Under the pieces are notes generated by a model. It was not told where the DNA came from and searched no databases. It worked only from the letters and a program-made list of their open reading frames with translations. A DNA stretch of 64,000 nucleotides. Source: Faecalibacterium prausnitzii. Its GTDB lineage: Bacteria; Bacillota; Clostridia; Oscillospirales; Ruminococcaceae. Shown in pieces: positions 40,977 to 49,382 of the stretch (within the stretch, counting starts at the first letter, position 1; each line of letters opens with the position of its first letter). Made by a program: the position numbers and the translations under genes. The DNA lies in contig NZ_PXUP01000002.1 of assembly GCF_003324185.1 (NCBI RefSeq), positions 1 through 64,000 of the forward strand. The letters are read 5' to 3'.

Positions 40977-42377
40977 ATGCAGAAAGATCAGCAGAAGCTT
41001 GCCCAGCTTATTCAGGGCAAAAAGGTCGCCTTTATCGGCGCAGGCGTCAGCCATAAGACCCTCATCAAGGAGTTTGTGGAACTGGGCGCTCATGTGACCC
41101 TGTGCGACCAGAAAAAGAGCGTGGAGGACTTTGGCGATTACGCTGCCACCATCCGGGAACTGGGCATCGACCTGAGCCTTGGCGAAAACTATCTGGACGG
41201 CTTCAAGGGACAGGACATCATCATGCGCACCCCGGGCTTTGTGGGCTACTTTGAAAAGCCCCTGCAGGATGCCATGGCTGCCGGCACCATGGTTACCAGT
41301 GAGGTGGAACTATTCTTCGACTTCTGCCCCTGCGAGATCGTGGCAGTGACCGGCTCGGACGGCAAAACCACCACCACCACCCTCATCTCCAAGTTCTACG
41401 AGGCTGCAGGCCGCAAGGTGCATCTGGGCGGCAACATCGGCGCAGCCCTGCTGCCCATGCTGCCGGAGGTGTCCCCGGAGGACGTGGCTGTGGTGGAGCT
41501 TTCCAGCTTCCAGCTGATCAGTATGCACGCAAGCCCCAACATTGCCGTGGTCACCAATGTGACCCCGAACCATCTGGATCACCACAAGGATATGCAGGAA
41601 TACATTGATGCCAAGCGCAATATCCTGCTGTACCAGAAGCAGCCCTGCCGCGCCGTGCTGGGGTATGAGAACGAGATCAGCCGCTCCATGCAGGCAGACT
41701 GCAAGGGCAAGCAGGTGTGGTTTACCCGCCTGCATGATACCGACAACGGTGCCTTCCTGCGCAAGGATGGGATGCTCTGCATGGCCGAGGATGGCGTCGT
41801 GACTCCCTTCCTTGCCCAGAAGGATGTCAAGCTGCGCGGTCTGCACAACATCGAAAACCTGCTGGCTGCTGCCGCTGCCGTGTGGGGCGAGGTGCCCGTA
41901 GAAGCCATCCGTCAGGTGGGCAGCACCTTCACCGGTGTGGAGCACCGCATCGAGCCGGTGCGCACTCTGGACGGTGTGCTGTACTATAACGATTCCATCG
42001 GCACCAGCCCCACCCGCACCATTGCCGGTCTGCGCAGCTTTGACCAGAAGGTTATCCTCATCGCAGGCGGCTACGATAAGCACATCCCCTACGAGCCGCT
42101 GGCACCGGAGATCATTGCCCATGTCAAGGACTTGGTGCTGATGGGCGCTACCGGCCCACGCATCGAAAAGGCTGTGCGGGAGTGCCCCGGCTTTGACGAG
42201 ACTGCGCTGCCCATTCAGCACGCAGATGATATGCAGCACGCCGTAGAGTTGGCGCGCGCCGCCGCAAAGCCCGGAGATATCATCATCCTGTCTCCGGCAA
42301 GCGCCTCCTTTGACCTGTACCCCAACTTTGAGGTGCGCGGCCGCGAGTTCAAAAAGATCGTCAACGCGCTCAAGTGA
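40977..42377 (+). CDS. murD: UDP-N-acetylmuramoyl-L-alanine--D-glutamate ligase MurD
   Basis: This 466-residue ligase adds D-glutamate to UDP-MurNAc-alanine in peptidoglycan synthesis. The N-terminal UDP-binding Rossmann part has VAFIGAGVSH and RTPGF. The ATP loop is VTGSDGKTTTTTL (about residues 125-137), VVELSSFQL is the second Mur motif, and TPNHLDHHKDMQEY and GVEHRIEPV follow. The C-terminal domain contains YNDSIGTSPTRT and ILSPASASFDLYPNFEVRG. GAGGAGG precedes the start. The gene stands apart from any dcw cluster, and its stop overlaps an acetyltransferase gene. Confidence 0.95.
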   Translation: MQKDQQKLAQLIQGKKVAFIGAGVSHKTLIKEFVELGAHVTLCDQKKSVEDFGDYAATIRELGIDLSLGENYLDGFKGQDIIMRTPGFVGYFEKPLQDAMAAGTMVTSEVELFFDFCPCEIVAVTGSDGKTTTTTLISKFYEAAGRKVHLGGNIGAALLPMLPEVSPEDVAVVELSSFQLISMHASPNIAVVTNVTPNHLDHHKDMQEYIDAKRNILLYQKQPCRAVLGYENEISRSMQADCKGKQVWFTRLHDTDNGAFLRKDGMLCMAEDGVVTPFLAQKDVKLRGLHNIENLLAAAAAVWGEVPVEAIRQVGSTFTGVEHRIEPVRTLDGVLYYNDSIGTSPTRTIAGLRSFDQKVILIAGGYDKHIPYEPLAPEIIAHVKDLVLMGATGPRIEKAVRECPGFDETALPIQHADDMQHAVELARAAAKPGDIIILSPASASFDLYPNFEVRGREFKKIVNALK

Positions 42378-43135
42378 TCGCACAGGTAAAGGATGCAAAG
42401 CGCCGTACCCGGTTTGCGAATGCCTGCCGGGGTCTGCCGGTGCTGGACGCTCTGCTGCCGCTGGACTGCGCGCTCTTTCGCAATAGCCAGCCATGGCGGT
42501 TCTATGCCGGCCCTACGCTGGCACTGGAACTTTCCGGCAGCACGGCATGGCTGGCCGGGCACGCAAACCCCGCAGAGCTGGCAAGCTTTTTATCCTTCTG
42601 CGGGTGCGAGGGTGCCATTCTGGACGAAGCCGTCTGCCCGCCGCCGGACGGCTGGCACAAGGCAGAAACGTTGACGGTGTTCGGCTTGCCGCAGGGCGGG
42701 CTGCTGCCCCTGCCTGCCGTGGACGAAGCTTTGTGGGCGCAGCTGACCCTCTGCCGGGAAGCGCCCGCCGCCCGGGTGGCACAGGCGCTTTACCCTGCAG
42801 ACTCCGCCCGGCAGGCAGACTTTTACTCAGAACTGTGCACAAAGCGCAGCCGGGGCAGGGCAGTGGCATGGACGCTGGAGCAGGGAAGTACAGTCGTCTG
42901 CACCGTAGGCGCTTATGCCCTGTGCAATGGGCAAGCCTATATGGCCTGCGGGCAGACCGCAGAGCCGCTGCGGGGCAAGGGCATCGGCGGGCTGCTCATT
43001 GTGGAAATGGCAAACAGTCTTGCCGCCGAAGGCTTGCACCCGGTATTCCTCTGTGCACCGGAGCGGGTGCGGTTTTATAGCCGTCTCGGCTTTGCAAAGC
43101 AGGCCGAGTACGCCCGCTATGTGCCCGAGAAATGA
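42374..43135 (+). CDS. GNAT family acetyltransferase
   Basis: The 253-residue protein begins with GTG at 42374, overlapping the murD stop by 4 bases (GTGA), so it is translationally coupled. The C-terminal part carries a GNAT core: VVCTVGAYALCNGQAYMACGQT, the acetyl-CoA loop PLRGKGIGGLLIVEM (Q/R-G-K-G-I-G), and CAPERVRFYSRLGFAKQ. The N-terminal 130 residues are divergent and match nothing I recognise. The substrate is unknown. Its coupling to murD could suggest a cell-wall link, but this is only context. Confidence 0.82.
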   Translation: MIAQVKDAKRRTRFANACRGLPVLDALLPLDCALFRNSQPWRFYAGPTLALELSGSTAWLAGHANPAELASFLSFCGCEGAILDEAVCPPPDGWHKAETLTVFGLPQGGLLPLPAVDEALWAQLTLCREAPAARVAQALYPADSARQADFYSELCTKRSRGRAVAWTLEQGSTVVCTVGAYALCNGQAYMACGQTAEPLRGKGIGGLLIVEMANSLAAEGLHPVFLCAPERVRFYSRLGFAKQAEYARYVPEK

Positions 43136-43152
43136 TAAAGCTTTTTACGCAA

Positions 43153-43186
43153 AATGCCAGTTCTCCCGAAAGGAAGAACTGGCATT
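43153..43186 (+). terminator. Hairpin after the GNAT gene
   Basis: A perfect 12-bp stem (43153-43164 with 43175-43186) lies 17 bases past the stop. No T run follows, so termination may be weak. Confidence 0.5.
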
Positions 43187-43232
43187 GCAATGCAAGAACC
43201 CAAAAATAACAGGAAGGAACTATCACGTTATA

Positions 43233-44501
43233 ATGTCGATTCTGAACCACTTTTTTGATTATAAGCCCGAGGTGCTGGCGCTGGACGAAAAGGCTATGGA
43301 GATGTGCCAGCCCTACTTCCGCCAGATGGAGGAGATCCGGGATTTCAACCAGCTGAAGATGCTCAAGGCTTTTGCCGATACCCAGATGTCCTCCACCGAT
43401 ATGCTGGGCACCACCGGTTACGGTCTGTGGGATACCGGCCGCGCCAAGCTGGAGCAGATCTTTGCGCAGGTCATGGGCGCAGAGGACGCGCTGGTGCGCA
43501 GCCAGTTCCAGAGCGGCACCCACACGCTGGCGGTGGCACTGTTCGGTCTGCTGCGGGCAGGGGACACCCTGCTGGCCGCCACCGGCCGCCCCTACGATAC
43601 GCTGGAGGGCGTCATCGGTCTGGACGGCAAGGGCAAGGGTACCGGCACCCTGATGGACTACGGCGTAAACTACGACGAAGCTCCCCTCAAGGCCGACTTC
43701 ACCCCGGACTACGATCTGATCGCCCAGAAAGCCCCCGGCGCAAAGGTGTGTCACATCCAGCGCAGCCGCGGTTATTTACAGCGCAACGCCTTTGATCTGT
43801 CTACAATCCGCAAGATCGCCGATACCGCCCGCGCCGCAAACCCGGAGATCATCATCTTTGTGGACAACTGCTATGGCGAGTTCACCCAGACACAGGAGCC
43901 CTGTCAGGTGGGCGCGGATATCGCCGTGGGCAGCCTGATCAAAAACCCCGGCGGCGGCATTGCACCCACCGGCGGCTACATCGTGGGACGCAGGGATCTG
44001 GTGGAGCTGTGCGCTTACCGCCTGAACGCCCCCGGCCTTGGCAAGGAGCTGGGCTGCACGCTGGAGACCCCCCGGGATATGTATCTGGGCTTCTACTACG
44101 CCCCCGGCGTGGTGTGCGAGGCCATCAAGACCGCCATCTATGCCCAGTGTATGCTGGAGCTGCTGGGCAAAAAGCCCATCCCGCGCTACTGCGAGGATCA
44201 CAACGATATCGTCACCTGCTTTGATGCCGGTACGGCAGAAGCGCTCATCGGCTTCTGTCAGGGCATTCAGGCCGCCAGCCCCGTGGACAGCTACGCCGCC
44301 CCGGAACCCAGCCCGGAGCCGGGCTACACCGACGAGGTGGTCATGGCCAGCGGCAGCTTTACGCAGGGCAGCACCATCGAGCTTTCCTGCGACGGTCCTC
44401 TGCGCGCCCCTTATACCTGTTATTTGCAGGGCGGCTTGAACTTTGCCGCCAGCCGCGCCGGTGTGCTGCTGGCTGTCCAGAAAGCTTATTTTAAGGAGTA
44501 A
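43233..44501 (+). CDS. Methionine-gamma-lyase-like PLP protein (aluminum-resistance/YnbB family)
   Basis: This 422-residue PLP-dependent protein matches the YnbB-like family annotated as 'methionine gamma-lyase' or 'aluminum resistance' (PF06838), whose true reaction is unsettled. Characteristic segments are GTTGYGLWDTGRAKLEQIFA, VRSQFQSGTHTLAVALFGLLRAGD, RSRGY, FVDNCYGEFTQTQEP and the PLP-lysine region GSLIKNPGGGIAPTGGYIVG. The frame extends upstream into the GNAT gene, but the ATG at 43233 gives the normal family N-terminus. AGGAAGG is about 15 bases away, farther than usual. A strong terminator follows. Confidence 0.88.
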   Translation: MSILNHFFDYKPEVLALDEKAMEMCQPYFRQMEEIRDFNQLKMLKAFADTQMSSTDMLGTTGYGLWDTGRAKLEQIFAQVMGAEDALVRSQFQSGTHTLAVALFGLLRAGDTLLAATGRPYDTLEGVIGLDGKGKGTGTLMDYGVNYDEAPLKADFTPDYDLIAQKAPGAKVCHIQRSRGYLQRNAFDLSTIRKIADTARAANPEIIIFVDNCYGEFTQTQEPCQVGADIAVGSLIKNPGGGIAPTGGYIVGRRDLVELCAYRLNAPGLGKELGCTLETPRDMYLGFYYAPGVVCEAIKTAIYAQCMLELLGKKPIPRYCEDHNDIVTCFDAGTAEALIGFCQGIQAASPVDSYAAPEPSPEPGYTDEVVMASGSFTQGSTIELSCDGPLRAPYTCYLQGGLNFAASRAGVLLAVQKAYFKE

Positions 44502-44533
44502 TGTTTGCCCTGCGGGCAGGATATCATTATAAC

Positions 44534-44576
44534 AAAAGGAGCTATCGCACAACACGCTGCGATAGCTCCTTTTTTC
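44534..44576 (+). terminator. Bidirectional terminator between ynbB-like gene and mgsA
   Basis: A stem of about 16 bp (44534-44549 with 44558-44574) runs into TTTTTT on the plus strand, with AAAA on the other side, so it can also end mgsA on the minus strand. Confidence 0.85.
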
Positions 44577-44609
44577 CCTCTATACACAAAGTAACACACA
44601 AATAAACGC

Positions 44610-45050
44610 TTACACGGCACGGGCCTGCATGGCGGGGATCGGCTCGATCATAGCCGGGTGCATCCCTTCGCGGTAGTCCAGATCTCCCTGATCCAGACCA
44701 CGCAGCAGCACCTCTGCAGTAGCAATGTTGGTGGCAATGGGTACGCTGTGCATATCGCACAGGCGCAGCAGATTCTGTTCGGTCAGGCTGGCGGCATCGG
44801 CCTTCAGCGGGTCGCGGAAGAACAGCACCAAATCCACTTCATCACAGGCAACGCGGGAGGTGATCTGCTGTACACCGCCCAGCTTGCCGGAGAGGTAGCA
44901 ATGCACCGGCAGACCAGTGGTCTGCGCAAGCATCCGGCCGGTGGTACCGGTGGCGATAACATTATTGCGGGAAAGGATGGCACTGTAAGCGGTACAGAAC
45001 TGCAGAGCCAGTTCTTTGCGGGAATCGTGGGCAAGAATTGCGATCGTCAT
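44610..45050 (-). CDS. mgsA: Methylglyoxal synthase MgsA
   Basis: The 146-residue product converts dihydroxyacetone phosphate to methylglyoxal and phosphate, a bypass of lower glycolysis. It has AILAHDSRK near the start, ATGTTGRML for phosphate binding, LSGKLGGVQQI, and the catalytic-aspartate region VDLVLFFRDPL. Length and motif order agree with the family. It is monocistronic with a near-consensus promoter and GGAGAG ribosome site. Confidence 0.95.
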   Translation of the reverse strand: MTIAILAHDSRKELALQFCTAYSAILSRNNVIATGTTGRMLAQTTGLPVHCYLSGKLGGVQQITSRVACDEVDLVLFFRDPLKADAASLTEQNLLRLCDMHSVPIATNIATAEVLLRGLDQGDLDYREGMHPAMIEPIPAMQARAV

Positions 45051-45156
45051 AGGATGCTCTCTCCTTTACTTATTTTTACATAGTACCAGTTGTGATGTAC
45101 GAATTTTTGAAGTTCTGTGAAACGAGAGTGAAATCGATATCAAATCTTACACTATA

Positions 45157-45185
45157 ATTTTACCGCACAAAAAAAGCTCTGTCAA
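45157..45185 (-). promoter_or_regulatory. Promoter of mgsA
   Basis: Minus strand TTGACA, 17 bases, TAAAAT. The leader to the start is about 100 bases. Confidence 0.82.
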
Positions 45186-45357
45186 GAGAAAATTTTGCTT
45201 TTTTGACCTATAAAAACATAAAAGTACTACTTTTACATTGTGAGAAACGGCGAATTCTTGGATACATACCGCTATCCAAGAACGCTCGTTTTATGGGAAA
45301 GGTGAAAAATTTTTCAGTTTTCATATTCATTTTAAAATACAGTCCATCCCGGTAAAA
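45186..45357. other. AT-rich gene-free stretch with one hairpin
   Basis: No coding sequence is visible on either strand. A clear inverted repeat (TTCTTGGATA near 45253-45262 with TATCCAAGAA near 45271-45280) could mark a small RNA or a weak terminator. A plus-strand TTGACC (about 45202-45207) lies upstream of it, but no matching -10 is clear. Confidence 0.35.
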
Positions 45358-45392
45358 CAAAAATACAGGTCGAAGCAGCTTGCATCGGCCTG
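45358..45392 (-). terminator. Terminator of the proCBA operon
   Basis: The stem 45365-45373 / 45384-45392 is followed on the minus strand by ATTTTTGTTTT, about 100 bases past the proA stop. Confidence 0.7.
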
Positions 45393-45490
45393 TACAGGAA
45401 ATTTTTTTCAACTGTGAAAAACTTGCTCTGCCGCGCCCGCAGGCCGGACAGAATTGTAAAAAAATTATGAAGAAGCCGGGGCAGGGGAGA

Positions 45491-46753
45491 TCAGCGAATC
45501 TGCCCGTCACCGTGGATAACGTACTTGTAGCTGCAAAGCTCCTCCAGCCCCATGGGTCCCCGGGCGTGCAGCTTCTGGGTAGAGATGCCCATCTCGCAGC
45601 CCAGACCAAACTCGCCGCCGTCGGTAAAGCGGGTGGAGCAGTTCACATACACAGCGGCGCTGTCTACCGCAGCGGTGAACCGGTCGGCGTCTGCCTGCGT
45701 CTGGGTCAGGATGGCCTCGCTATGGCCGGTGGAGTGCTGCGCAATGTGGGCAATGGCCTCATCTACACTGTCCACCACCTTGACGGCAAGGATGTAGTCC
45801 AAAAACTCGGTGTCAAAGTCCGCAGGGCCGGCAGGCATGCCGGGAATGATGGCGGCGGCGCGTGCGTCCAGCCGCAGTTCTACCGGCAGCTTGCCCGCAG
45901 CCACGCGGTCGGGGCCAAGACGCTGTGCAAGCTTGGGCAGAAACTCCTGCGCAATGGCAGAGTGCACTAGACACACCTCCTCGGCGTTGCACACGCTGGG
46001 GCGGCTGGCCTTGGCGTTTTCAATAATGTCCAGCGCCTTGGCCTGATCAGCGGTGTTGTCCACAAAAATGTGGCAGATGCCGGTACCGGTCTGGATGCAG
46101 GGTACCTTGGCGTTCTCCACGCAGGCGCGGATCAGCCCTGCACCGCCCCGGGGGATCAGCAGATCCACATAGCCCACGGCGGTCATCAGGGCGTTGGCAG
46201 AGGCGTGGGTGGTGTCCTCGATCAGGCAGACCGCGTTTTCCGGCAGGCTGTTCTCCCGCAGTCCCTGCCGCAGCGCCTGTACAATGGCGTTGGCGCTGCG
46301 CCATGCCTCCTTGCCGCAGCGCAAGATGCAGGCGTTGCCGCTCTTGATGGCAAGGGCAGCGGCATCGCTGGTCACGTTGGGACGGCTCTCGTAGATGATA
46401 GCAATCACACCCATGGGCACGGCGGTCTTTTCGATCACCAGCCCGTTGGGGCGCTCCACCCGCTTCAGCACCCGGCCCACCGGGTCGGGCAGGGCAGCGA
46501 CCTCTTCAATGCCCTTTGCCATGGCGCGGATGCGCTCCTCGGTCAGGGCAAGACGATCCAGCATCACCTCGCTGATGTGTCCCTTTGCGGCGGCCATATC
46601 GTCAGCGTTGGCGGCAAGGATAGCCGTCATGTTTGCCGGGCTGCACAGCTGCGCAGCCATACTGCACAGTGCCTGTGCGCGGCTGGCGCTATCAGCCAGT
46701 GCCAGCGCAGCCTTTGCCCCGCGGGCGGCTTCCAGAATTTCCTGTGTGGTCAT
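45491..46753 (-). CDS. proA: Gamma-glutamyl phosphate reductase ProA
   Basis: The 420-residue enzyme reduces gamma-glutamyl phosphate to glutamate semialdehyde with NADPH, the second step of proline synthesis. The aldehyde-dehydrogenase-like fold shows [43 protein letters not shown] and the catalytic cysteine in [11 protein letters not shown]. The C-terminal [13 protein letters not shown]-type ending (here [17 protein letters not shown]) is complete. GGAGG precedes the ATG. It follows proB by 3 bases in the operon proC-proB-proA. Confidence 0.96.
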   Translation of the reverse strand: MTTQEILEAARGAKAALALADSASRAQALCSMAAQLCSPANMTAILAANADDMAAAKGHISEVMLDRLALTEERIRAMAKGIEEVAALPDPVGRVLKRVERPNGLVIEKTAVPMGVIAIIYESRPNVTSDAAALAIKSGNACILRCGKEAWRSANAIVQALRQGLRENSLPENAVCLIEDTTHASANALMTAVGYVDLLIPRGGAGLIRACVENAKVPCIQTGTGICHIFVDNTADQAKALDIIENAKASRPSVCNAEEVCLVHSAIAQEFLPKLAQRLGPDRVAAGKLPVELRLDARAAAIIPGMPAGPADFDTEFLDYILAVKVVDSVDEAIAHIAQHSTGHSEAILTQTQADADRFTAAVDSAAVYVNCSTRFTDGGEFGLGCEMGISTQKLHARGPMGLEELCSYKYVIHGDGQIR

Positions 46754-46756
46754 AGC

Positions 46757-47554
46757 TCAAACCTCCTGTGTGGACAGCGCGGGCTGCTTGTGCCCGGCAA
46801 AGCGGGTGCCGATGGGCTTGCCCGCAGCGATATCATACAGCAGTTCCGGGTGTGCGCCGTTGGCGATGACCATATCCGCACCGCTGCCGGTCACCATGCG
46901 GGCAGCCCGCAGCTTGGTTGCCATGCCGCCGGTGCCCAGTGCAGAGCCTGCACCGTCTGCCAGCGCCATCACCTCCGGGGTGATCTCCTCCACCAGTGGG
47001 ATGAGCGCCGCATCCGGGTGGGTGTGGGGGTTGGCAGTGTACAGGCCGTCGATGTCGCTCAGCAGCACCAGCAAGTCGGCCTTGCAGCAGCAGGCCACAA
47101 TAGCGGCCAGCGTGTCGTTGTCGCCAATGGAAGTGATCTCATCGGTGGCAACGCTATCATTTTCATTGATGATGGGCAGTGCACCCAGTTCCAGCAGACG
47201 GGTCAGGGTATTCTGGATGTTCACCCGGCGCTCGGTGTGCTCCACGTCCACGCCGGTAAGCAGAATTTGCGCTACCGTGTGATCGTAGGCACTGAACAGC
47301 CGGTCGTAGGTGTACATCAGCTCGCACTGTCCCACGGCAGCGCAGGCCTGCTTGGTGGTGGTATCCTTTGGGCGTGCAGGCAGCGAAAGCTTGCCCACGC
47401 CCATGCCGATAGCGCCGGAGGACACCAGAATGACCTCGTGTCCCTCGTTCTTTAAATCGCTCAATACCTTGACCAGTTCCTCTGCATGGCGGATGTTCAA
47501 CCGCCCGGTGGGGTATGCCAATGTGGAGGTGCCCACTTTCACAACGATGCGCAT
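46757..47554 (-). CDS. proB: Glutamate 5-kinase ProB, without PUA domain
   Basis: The 265-residue kinase phosphorylates glutamate at the gamma carboxylate. Motifs: VVKVGTSTLAYPTGRLN at the start, VSSGAIGMGVGKLSL, INENDSVATDEI, LLSDIDGLYTANP and GTGGMATKLRAA. Many ProB proteins have a C-terminal PUA domain (total about 370 residues); here the protein ends after the kinase domain, as in a number of Firmicutes. The frame extends to 47611, but MRIVVKVGTS at 47554 is the family start. It lies 7 bases past the proC stop. Confidence 0.95.
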   Translation of the reverse strand: MRIVVKVGTSTLAYPTGRLNIRHAEELVKVLSDLKNEGHEVILVSSGAIGMGVGKLSLPARPKDTTTKQACAAVGQCELMYTYDRLFSAYDHTVAQILLTGVDVEHTERRVNIQNTLTRLLELGALPIINENDSVATDEITSIGDNDTLAAIVACCCKADLLVLLSDIDGLYTANPHTHPDAALIPLVEEITPEVMALADGAGSALGTGGMATKLRAARMVTGSGADMVIANGAHPELLYDIAAGKPIGTRFAGHKQPALSTQEV

Positions 47555-47561
47555 GATTCCA

Positions 47562-48368
47562 TTAACCCTTTCCCATTTCCTTTGTTTTGTCGTAAGCAGC
47601 CAGCACGGCATCCATCACCGCACCGCGCAGCCCATGTTCTTCCAGTACCCGCACGCCCTGAATGGTGCTGCCGCCGGGGCTGCACACAGCATCCTTCAGC
47701 GCACCGGGGTGCTTGCCGCTTTCCAGCACCAGCTTTGCGCTGCCCAGCACCATCTGTGCGGCGTATTCCTGTGCCTTTGCCCGGGGCAGACCGCAGGCCA
47801 CGCCGCCATCGGCCAGCGCTTCAATAAACTGGTACACCCATGCCGGGCCGCAGCCGGAGACGCAGCTTGCAGCATCGATCATGCCCTCGGCTACGGCGTC
47901 CAGACGCCCGGCGGGAGCCATCAGCCGGCAGAATGCAGCCTCTTCCTCGGCGGTCACGTTGGCAGAGCAATACTGGATCATGCCTTCGCCTACCGATGCC
48001 GGGGTGTTGGGCATGATGCGGATGACAGGGTAGTCGCCGCCCGCCATCTCCTGAATGCGTGCCACCGGCAGGCCGGCGGCCATGGTGCACAGCACGAACC
48101 GCTTGGTGCGCTCGGCAAGGATGAACCGCAGGGGCTCCAGCATGGCCTCCATCATCTGGGGCTTCACCGCCAGAAAGATCAGGTCGCAGTTCCCGGCCAC
48201 CTCGGCGTTGGTGGCTGTCTGACAGCCCAGCTCTGCAGCCAGCGCTTCGGCCTTGGCCGCCGTGCGGTTGGCCAGAAATACATTCTCAGGCTCGGTAGCC
48301 TTGCATACGGCGCGTGCAATAGCGCCGCCCATGTTTCCACAGCCTAAAAACCCAATGGTTTTCATCAT
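47562..48368 (-). CDS. proC: Pyrroline-5-carboxylate reductase ProC
   Basis: The 268-residue enzyme reduces pyrroline-5-carboxylate to proline. It starts with the nucleotide-binding motif IGFLGCGNMGGAIARA, carries IFLAVKPQMM and MPNTPASVGEGM, and ends with the family signature region DAVCSPGGSTIQGVRVLEEHGLRGAVMDAV. GGGAGG lies 9 bases before the first of two ATG codons. It is the first gene of proCBA, so all proline enzymes from glutamate are together. Confidence 0.96.
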   Translation of the reverse strand: MMKTIGFLGCGNMGGAIARAVCKATEPENVFLANRTAAKAEALAAELGCQTATNAEVAGNCDLIFLAVKPQMMEAMLEPLRFILAERTKRFVLCTMAAGLPVARIQEMAGGDYPVIRIMPNTPASVGEGMIQYCSANVTAEEEAAFCRLMAPAGRLDAVAEGMIDAASCVSGCGPAWVYQFIEALADGGVACGLPRAKAQEYAAQMVLGSAKLVLESGKHPGALKDAVCSPGGSTIQGVRVLEEHGLRGAVMDAVLAAYDKTKEMGKG

Positions 48369-48421
48369 AATAATAACCCTCCCTCGGCAGGTATGTACTG
48401 CATAAAATTCTGCTTCTTATT

Positions 48422-48450
48422 CATTCTAAGCAACCGCTGGGAGAAAATCA
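48422..48450 (-). promoter_or_regulatory. Promoter of proCBA
   Basis: Minus strand TTGATT, 17 bases, TAGAAT, about 55 bases before the proC start. Confidence 0.82.
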
Positions 48451-48547
48451 AGACTTTTGTCTTATTTTGGGCGGATATAATGTAAAAACAGCACTTTCGG
48501 GGCGGGCAGCGCACACACAAACTTCATAAAAAGGTAAGAATCTCTAC

Positions 48548-48577
48548 TTGAAATAAGGTCGTATTTTGCGGTAAAAT
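48548..48577 (+). promoter_or_regulatory. Promoter of the TetR-family gene
   Basis: TTGAAA, 18 bases, TAAAAT, about 62 bases before the GTG start. Confidence 0.65.
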
Positions 48578-48638
48578 AAACTATGGGGTATCATTTACGG
48601 AAACGGCAGAGGAGTCTGCCGGGAAAGGATGGGTTTTT

Positions 48639-49214
48639 GTGTCACAAACGACAAAACGGGCACTGGAGGCATCTTTCAAGAAGCTGCTGCTGGAAAAGCC
48701 CCTGAACAAGATCACGATCAACGATATCACCGAGGACTGCGGGGTAAACCGCATGACCTTTTATTACCATTTCAAGGATATTTACGATCTGGTGGACTGG
48801 ATCTTAGCGGAGGATGCCGCCAAGGCGATGGAAGGCCGCCGGGGCTTTGGTACATGGAGCGAAGCCTATCTGGACGTTCTGCGCCAACTGCAGGATAACA
48901 AGACCCTTGTGCTCAACGTTTACCGCTCGGTGGGCAGGGAACAGGTGGAGCAGTACCTTTATAGGCTGCTGGACCCCATCCTGAAGGATTTTGCGGACCG
49001 TGAATGCCACGATATCACCGTGCAGGACGCAGATAAGCAGTTTGTTGTCGATTTTTACAAGTATGCACTGGTGGGTATGACGCTGGAATGGACCCGCCGG
49101 GATATGAAAGGCGACCCCAAGAAGATGGTGGAGCGCGTGAGCACCATGATCCACGGAGATTTCCGCCGGGCGCTGTGCCGCCTGAGCAGCGGCAGCTTGA
49201 AAATAGAGGAATGA
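48639..49214 (+). CDS. TetR/AcrR family transcriptional regulator (DhaS-like)
   Basis: The 191-residue protein has a TetR-type helix-turn-helix at residues 20-55 (KITINDITEDCGVNRMTFYYHFKDI in two halves) and an all-helical C-terminal domain like the TetR_C_8/DhaS subgroup. That subgroup includes activators of dihydroxyacetone kinase as well as repressors. The start is GTG at 48639 with AAAGGA about 10 bases upstream. It is followed by its own terminator and then by a radical SAM gene, which is an obvious candidate target though no operator was identified. Confidence 0.87.
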   Translation: MSQTTKRALEASFKKLLLEKPLNKITINDITEDCGVNRMTFYYHFKDIYDLVDWILAEDAAKAMEGRRGFGTWSEAYLDVLRQLQDNKTLVLNVYRSVGREQVEQYLYRLLDPILKDFADRECHDITVQDADKQFVVDFYKYALVGMTLEWTRRDMKGDPKKMVERVSTMIHGDFRRALCRLSSGSLKIEE

Positions 49215-49257
49215 TGTGCTTTGTGGCTGTGCGGCTTCAATAAAATTTTATCAAAGG

Positions 49258-49294
49258 ATACGCCGTGATGGGTTTTCCATCACGGCGTATTTTC
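49258..49294 (+). terminator. Terminator of the TetR-family gene
   Basis: A perfect 14-bp stem around GGTTTT (ATACGCCGTGATGG with CCATCACGGCGTAT) is followed by TTTCTG. Confidence 0.82.
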
Positions 49295-49382
49295 TGTTTA
49301 TGGCACAAAAACGCGCAAAGTGGTAGGATGTGGTCAAGCAAAATAAGGATTTCCAAAGGAATCATTTCGGGAGGAAAAAGTT

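Noticed and set aside
45208-45609. A 133-codon minus-strand frame past the end of proA
   Set aside because: It overlaps proA in another frame, spans the operon terminator and has no ribosome site.
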